DNA of 64,000 bases. Source: TMED14 sp002378565 (GTDB taxonomy: Bacteria > Bacteroidota > Bacteroidia > Flavobacteriales > Schleiferiaceae). The notes beneath the pieces were generated by a model that made no database searches, was not told the DNA's origin, and worked only from the letters and a program-made list of their open reading frames with translations. The stretch lies in the NCBI GenBank assembly GCA_943846715.1, contig OX044356.1:1302001-1366000 (forward strand), written 5' to 3'. The position numbers were made by a program, and so were the translations under genes. The stretch's first letter is position 1, and every line of letters starts with the position of its first letter. Positions 60,265-64,000 of this stretch are shown here, in pieces.

Positions 60265-60272
60265 CAAAGATA
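60265..60272 (-). promoter_or_regulatory. Promoter -7 box of ribF (TATCTTTG)
   Basis: A perfect TAnnTTTG box on the minus strand, 15 bases before the ribF ATG. Confidence 0.6.
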
Positions 60273-60278
60273 TTGCAG

Positions 60279-60286
60279 CATCTTTG
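60279..60286 (+). promoter_or_regulatory. Possible promoter box of the membrane protein gene (CATCTTTG), 5 bases from the ATG
   Basis: One mismatch to TAnnTTTG, with AGCTC before the ATG at 60292. It lies six bases from the divergent ribF box. Confidence 0.4.
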
Positions 60287-60291
60287 AGCTC

Positions 60292-61035
60292 ATGAACGAG
60301 CTGCTACTAAAAAGTTTCCATCACGTCAAAGGGTATTTCCCACAGCTGATTGCCGCCGGAATCCTCATGACAATCATCCAATGGGCCTCGCCCTACTTAG
60401 GCATAGCTGGCAGCCTTGTAGCCTCCTACCTCTTGCTGCCAACAATCCACATTGGGATTGGCCAACTATGCCTTCAAGGGCAAGACAAAAACCTGTCATT
60501 CAAAGAAGCTTTCAGCCTTGAAAACCTCAGCTTCATCTGGTCAAAAAAGGACATCGCCTTGCAAATTGGCATGCTCAAACTGTTGATTGTCCTAGGCACA
60601 GGATTGGTGATTTCTTTCGTTATGATCTCAATACTTGGTGGTGATAGCGCATTGATTGAAGCCCTGACGCAAGCACAAAATGATGCGGGAGACCAGCCAG
60701 AACTCTTCATGAAATACCTCTCTGAGGACATTGACTGGTCAGCCTACACTTACCTTTTAATGGCCTTGCTGCTCATGGTGATTGCCATTTTTTCTCTCAC
60801 TTGGCTAAGCCTGCACGTGATGGCCTTTGAGGGCGCTGGTGTCATAGCCGCCATCAAAACCAGCATTCAACGAGGTGTTAAACACTTTGGCCTATCCATG
60901 GCACTCGTCTTCTTTTTTCTTTCAGGCTACATCTTTGCACAGGCTTTGGGCTGGGTTGGCTACACCTTGGTGATGCCGTGGTTAGCCGTCTTGCATTTTC
61001 ATGCCTACCAAAGCATCACTTCGAGAGGTTTTTGA
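60292..61035 (+). CDS. Integral membrane protein, unrecognised family
   Basis: 247 residues from the ATG at 60292 (MNELLLKSFHHVKGYFPQLI). About five to six hydrophobic segments can be seen: 20-40, 42-60, 95-120, 155-180, 205-240. An acidic loop (QAQNDAGDQPELFMKYLSED, about 125-145) divides the protein. It is like the DUF4013/'BPSS1780-like' class of small polytopic proteins in its alternation, but I cannot name a family with confidence. A longer reading from 59977 would overlap the whole start of ribF and is not credible. atpD follows after 53 bases but has its own promoter box. Confidence 0.7.
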   Translation: MNELLLKSFHHVKGYFPQLIAAGILMTIIQWASPYLGIAGSLVASYLLLPTIHIGIGQLCLQGQDKNLSFKEAFSLENLSFIWSKKDIALQIGMLKLLIVLGTGLVISFVMISILGGDSALIEALTQAQNDAGDQPELFMKYLSEDIDWSAYTYLLMALLLMVIAIFSLTWLSLHVMAFEGAGVIAAIKTSIQRGVKHFGLSMALVFFFLSGYIFAQALGWVGYTLVMPWLAVLHFHAYQSITSRGF

Positions 61036-61037
61036 CT

Positions 61038-61045
61038 TACATTTG
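61038..61045 (+). promoter_or_regulatory. Promoter -7 box of atpD-atpC (TACATTTG)
   Basis: A perfect TAnnTTTG box just after the stop codon of the membrane protein gene, 43 bases before the atpD ATG. Confidence 0.62.
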
Positions 61046-61088
61046 CGCCCGAATTCGAACGCATTCATCAACCGAATAATCGACGACC

Positions 61089-62582
61089 ATGCAAGGCAAA
61101 ATTTCCCAGGTAATTGGACCCGTAGTTGACGTCCATTTTGAAGACGCCAGCAATCTTCCTAAGATCTATGACGCCCTTGTCGTCATCAACCCCCAAGGCA
61201 CGCGCGTCGTGCTTGAAACTCAGCAACACATTGGCGAGGACACCGTTCGTGCCATTGCCATGGACTCGACAGATGGATTTGCCCGAGGCATGTCCGTTGA
61301 GGCGCTTGGCGAGCCAATCGCTATGCCTAGCGGTGAGCAAATCAAAGGCCGCGTATTCAACGTGGTTGGTGAGGCCATCGATGGCATTGGCCAGATCGCT
61401 GACGGACCAACCCTTCCCATTCACCGTGCAGCCCCCAAGTTTGAAGATTTGTCAACCAACACAGAAATGCTGTTGACGGGCATCAAGGTTATCGATTTGA
61501 TTGAGCCTTACGCAAAGGGTGGTAAAATTGGATTGTTTGGTGGTGCCGGTGTTGGCAAGACCGTATTGATTCAAGAATTGATCAACAACATCGCTAAGGG
61601 CCATGGTGGTCTTTCCGTTTTTGCTGGCGTGGGTGAACGCACCCGTGAAGGCAATGACTTGCTTCGCGAAATGTTAGAGGCAGGCATCATCAAGTATGGT
61701 GACGCATTCACAGAAAGCATAGAAGCTGGCGGATGGGACCTGAGCAAGGTTGACATCGAGGCAATGAAAGAATCCAAGGCAACCTTTGTTTTTGGACAAA
61801 TGAATGAACCTCCCGGTGCACGTGCTCGTGTGGCCTTGTCTGGATTGACACTGGCTGAGTACTACCGCGATGGTGAAGGATCAGGTCAAGGCAAGGACAT
61901 CTTGTTCTTCGTTGACAACATTTTCCGATTCACTCAGGCTGGTTCTGAGGTGTCTGCCCTTTTAGGCCGCATGCCTTCAGCTGTTGGCTACCAACCCACA
62001 TTGGCAACTGAGATGGGTACCATGCAAGAGCGCATTACCTCCACCAAGAGTGGTTCAATCACCTCCGTGCAGGCAGTTTATGTTCCTGCGGATGACTTGA
62101 CTGACCCAGCACCTGCAACAACTTTTGCTCACTTGGATGCCACCACGGTACTTTCCAGAAAGATTGCTGAGCTAGGTATTTACCCAGCGGTTGACCCCTT
62201 GGATTCAACCTCTCGCATCTTGACCCCTGAAATCGTTGGTGACGAGCACTACAGCTGTGCGCAACGCGTGAAGGAAACCCTACAGCGCTACAAAGAGCTG
62301 CAAGACATCATTGCCATCCTTGGTATGGAGGAATTGTCTGAAGAGGACAAGCTGATTGTACACCGCGCCCGTCGCGTACAGCGTTTCCTGTCACAGCCTT
62401 TCCACGTTGCTGAGCAATTCACTGGCATCCCCGGTGTTTTGGTTGACATCAAGGACACCATCAAAGGTTTCAACATGATCATGGACGGCGAATTGGATCA
62501 ATACCCAGAAGCTGCATTCAACCTTCGCGGTTCCATTGAGGATGCCATTGAGGTTGGTGAGAAAATGCTTGCTGAAGCCTAA
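61089..62582 (+). CDS. atpD: F-type ATP synthase, beta subunit
   Basis: 497 residues. The catalytic subunit of F1. Walker A is GLFGGAGVGKTVLIQELI, the catalytic Glu and Arg finger regions are FAGVGERTREGNDL and VALSGLTLAEYYRD, and Walker B is ILFFVDNIFRFTQAGSEVSA. The DELSEED-type loop that contacts the rotor reads GMEELSEEDKL. It starts MQGKISQVIGPVVDVHFE. It is followed by atpC after 3 bases. The other ATP synthase genes are not adjacent; a split atpDC unit is common in Bacteroidota. Confidence 0.98.
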   Translation: MQGKISQVIGPVVDVHFEDASNLPKIYDALVVINPQGTRVVLETQQHIGEDTVRAIAMDSTDGFARGMSVEALGEPIAMPSGEQIKGRVFNVVGEAIDGIGQIADGPTLPIHRAAPKFEDLSTNTEMLLTGIKVIDLIEPYAKGGKIGLFGGAGVGKTVLIQELINNIAKGHGGLSVFAGVGERTREGNDLLREMLEAGIIKYGDAFTESIEAGGWDLSKVDIEAMKESKATFVFGQMNEPPGARARVALSGLTLAEYYRDGEGSGQGKDILFFVDNIFRFTQAGSEVSALLGRMPSAVGYQPTLATEMGTMQERITSTKSGSITSVQAVYVPADDLTDPAPATTFAHLDATTVLSRKIAELGIYPAVDPLDSTSRILTPEIVGDEHYSCAQRVKETLQRYKELQDIIAILGMEELSEEDKLIVHRARRVQRFLSQPFHVAEQFTGIPGVLVDIKDTIKGFNMIMDGELDQYPEAAFNLRGSIEDAIEVGEKMLAEA

Positions 62583-62585
62583 GCC

Positions 62586-62825
62586 ATGGCCATGCAAATT
62601 GACATCCTCACCCCAGAAAAGTCGCTTTACAGCGGCAAAGTCATTGCTGTGCAATTCCCAGGTGTGGAAGGTTCATTTCAGATTTTAACTGATCACGCCC
62701 CGCTGGTAGCTGCCTTGGGAGCAGGTCAGATCGTCATTGAAACAGCCAATGGATCGGAAAGCATTGACATCCCAGGCGGGGTGGTTGAGGTTTCCAACAA
62801 CATCCTTTCTGTACTGGCACAATAA
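62586..62825 (+). CDS. atpC: F-type ATP synthase, epsilon subunit (short form)
   Basis: 79 residues. It contains only the N-terminal beta-sandwich (MQIDILTPEKSLYSGKV, VQFPGVEGSFQILTDHAPLV, IPGGVVEVSNNILSVLAQ). The C-terminal helical hairpin of about 50 residues found in E. coli epsilon, which inhibits ATP hydrolysis, is absent. The stop is followed by a good terminator, so this is the true end. Short epsilon subunits of this length are usual in Bacteroidota as far as I recall. Confidence 0.95.
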   Translation: MAMQIDILTPEKSLYSGKVIAVQFPGVEGSFQILTDHAPLVAALGAGQIVIETANGSESIDIPGGVVEVSNNILSVLAQ

Positions 62826-62848
62826 GCCACCTTATTTTTTGCATTAAG

Positions 62849-62880
62849 CACCCAGTCATTGTGGCTGGGTGTTTTACTTT
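62849..62880 (+). terminator. Rho-independent terminator after atpD-atpC
   Basis: CACCCAG (62849-62855) pairs with CTGGGTG (62865-62871), followed by TTTTACTTTT. It lies 23 bases past the atpC stop. Confidence 0.82.
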
Positions 62881-62886
62881 TACCCT

Positions 62887-64000
62887 ATGAAACAACGCAT
62901 GATAATCAGTGCATTAATATGCCTGATAACCAATGGTCTGAATGCCCAATCTCAAATGAGCAATGGCATTCCCCTCCCCACCATTGACGTGAATCAGTCG
63001 CTGAATCAGGTCATGGACAACCATGCGATTGTCACCTTGGAGCGCAAAGAGATTGAAGCCCTTGCAGCCAACAGCGTGGGCGATGCCTTGGAGTGGATGA
63101 TGGGCTTGGATGTTCGTCAACGGGGGCATGCAGATGTGCAATCAGACCTCTCAATCCGAGGCAGTTCCTTTGATCAAGTGCTGATCCTTGTCAATGGCGT
63201 GCCATACAGCGATCCACAAACAGGGCATCACAGCATGAACATTCCGGTGCCATTGCAGTCGGTTGAACGCATTGAGCTGCTGTCTAGTGGCGGCTCACAT
63301 CGCTACGGACCCTTTGCCTTTGCTGGGGTCATCAACATCGTTACCATTGATAGCAAAGCAGGCTATGCTGAAGCTGCTGCAGGTCAATACGGACTGCAAG
63401 TAGGCTCTGCGGGGCTTTCCCTTGGCGAATTCAAAGGCATGCACAGCCGTGTAGACATGGCCTACAAAGCGGCTGATGGCCAAATGACCAACAGGGATTA
63501 CGCACAACATCATGTGTTACTTCGAAGCAAAGGAAACTTGGATGTGGGTCACCTTGACCTGATGGTTGGCCTGGTTGGCAAGCAATTTGGCGCCCACAAT
63601 TTCTACACCTACCAATTCCCTGACCAGTTTGAAGCCATCCAATCTACCAGCGCATCAGCAAGCTACGCAAGCCACGATGGTCGACTGCGAGGTCGGATTT
63701 ATGGCAGGCAGCACCTGGACCATTTTGAGTTGTTCAGGGAAGCCTATGGCTACTACCAGCGATTGGCGTCTGACGTCTTCATGCACACCCTAGATTCCAG
63801 CTTGGCGCCAAGCTGGTATAGCGAGCACAACAACCACCGAAGCCGCACCATTGGCAGTGAAGTAACCTTGCATTTGCAGGGAGGAAACACCATGCCTTGG
63901 ACCTTGGAAGGTGGATTGGATTGGCGTCACGATGACATCGTGAGCAATATCCTGGGCCTAGATATGACCACTACCATCCCTGCGCCCGATGGACGAGCTA
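62887..64000 (+). CDS. TonB-dependent receptor, BtuB-like (partial, runs off window)
   Basis: The first 371 codons are visible. Signal peptide MKQRMIISALICLITNGLNA. The plug domain has NSVGDALEWMMGLDVRQRG, SDLSIRGSSFDQVLILVNGV, PYSDPQTGHHSMNIPVPL and ERIELLSSGGSHRYGPFAFA followed by VINIVT. The first barrel strands then follow. Among TonB-dependent receptors the plug is closest to the BtuB/iron-complex type with no extra N-terminal domain. If the ligand is cobalamin, it would supply the B12-dependent MetH. That link is inference. It has no clear promoter box; the atpC terminator is immediately upstream. Confidence 0.88.
   Translation, partial: MKQRMIISALICLITNGLNAQSQMSNGIPLPTIDVNQSLNQVMDNHAIVTLERKEIEALAANSVGDALEWMMGLDVRQRGHADVQSDLSIRGSSFDQVLILVNGVPYSDPQTGHHSMNIPVPLQSVERIELLSSGGSHRYGPFAFAGVINIVTIDSKAGYAEAAAGQYGLQVGSAGLSLGEFKGMHSRVDMAYKAADGQMTNRDYAQHHVLLRSKGNLDVGHLDLMVGLVGKQFGAHNFYTYQFPDQFEAIQSTSASASYASHDGRLRGRIYGRQHLDHFELFREAYGYYQRLASDVFMHTLDSSLAPSWYSEHNNHRSRTIGSEVTLHLQGGNTMPWTLEGGLDWRHDDIVSNILGLDMTTTIPAPDGRA

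Noticed and set aside
59977..60291. N-terminal extension of the membrane protein gene back to 59977
   Set aside because: It would overlap the first 270 bases of ribF on the other strand, and the extra peptide has no membrane or family character.

Overview
This window looks like a stretch of chromosome from a member of the Bacteroidota. The signs are type IX secretion (T9SS) C-terminal domains, a PorV/PorQ-family barrel, three TonB-dependent receptors, SPOR and OmpA envelope proteins, a DUF3127 protein with an SSB-like tip, and many gene starts preceded by the Bacteroidota promoter box TAnnTTTG instead of a Shine-Dalgarno sequence. Most genes are housekeeping genes. I see no prophage, insertion sequence, CRISPR array or rRNA. 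The order (Flavobacteriales-like or another) cannot be fixed from the sequence alone.

Layout. 1-1.8 kb: the start of a probable tryptophan dioxygenase gene and a two-component system. 1.9-4.7 kb: two secreted proteins, an EEP-fold phosphoesterase/nuclease and a lamin-tail/T9SS protein. 4.8-4.9 kb: tRNA-Gly. 5-11.2 kb: mutS, a SpoU-type RNA methylase, folK with an OmpA lipoprotein, and sppA. 11.3-16.6 kb: DUF2797, GH3, a deoxynucleoside kinase, and a membrane pyrophosphatase with an odd His/Cys-rich tail. 16.7-22.8 kb: pdhB, etfBA, a bifunctional nuclease, a nucleoside transporter, thyA and folA. 22.8-26 kb: tig-clpP-clpX. 26-28.3 kb: two outer-membrane proteins. 28.3-28.7 kb: an orphan structured hairpin and tRNA-Leu. 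28.7-36 kb: a flavin reductase, DUF3127, an orphan permease coupled to a C-terminal processing protease, an MscS channel, ruvC, a HIT protein and greA. 36-44.7 kb: a three-gene outer-membrane module (large TonB-dependent receptor, 1321-residue exported protein, PorV-like barrel). 44.7-46.3 kb: a Rieske-like lipoprotein and a fatty-acid desaturase.

46.4-57 kb is a methionine/SAM-cycle locus: metF and metH (an operon behind a SAM-I riboswitch), an Lrp regulator divergent from a PLP-dependent sulfur amino acid enzyme, metK (behind what looks like a SAM-II/SAM-V pseudoknot riboswitch), and ahcY. Together these genes remethylate homocysteine, make SAM, and recycle SAH. Next to it is a fusion of a phosphopantetheinyl transferase and a NadR-like kinase. 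57-64 kb: a TonB-dependent receptor, ribF, a membrane protein, atpD-atpC, and the start of a BtuB-like receptor.

The most notable observations are the two unrelated SAM riboswitch classes about 2 kb apart, each starting almost at its own promoter; the PPTase-kinase fusion; the metal-ligand-rich tail on the pyrophosphatase; a set of promoters only 4-5 bases from the ATG, which suggests leaderless mRNAs; and a 49-nt three-helix hairpin of unknown role at 28.45 kb.
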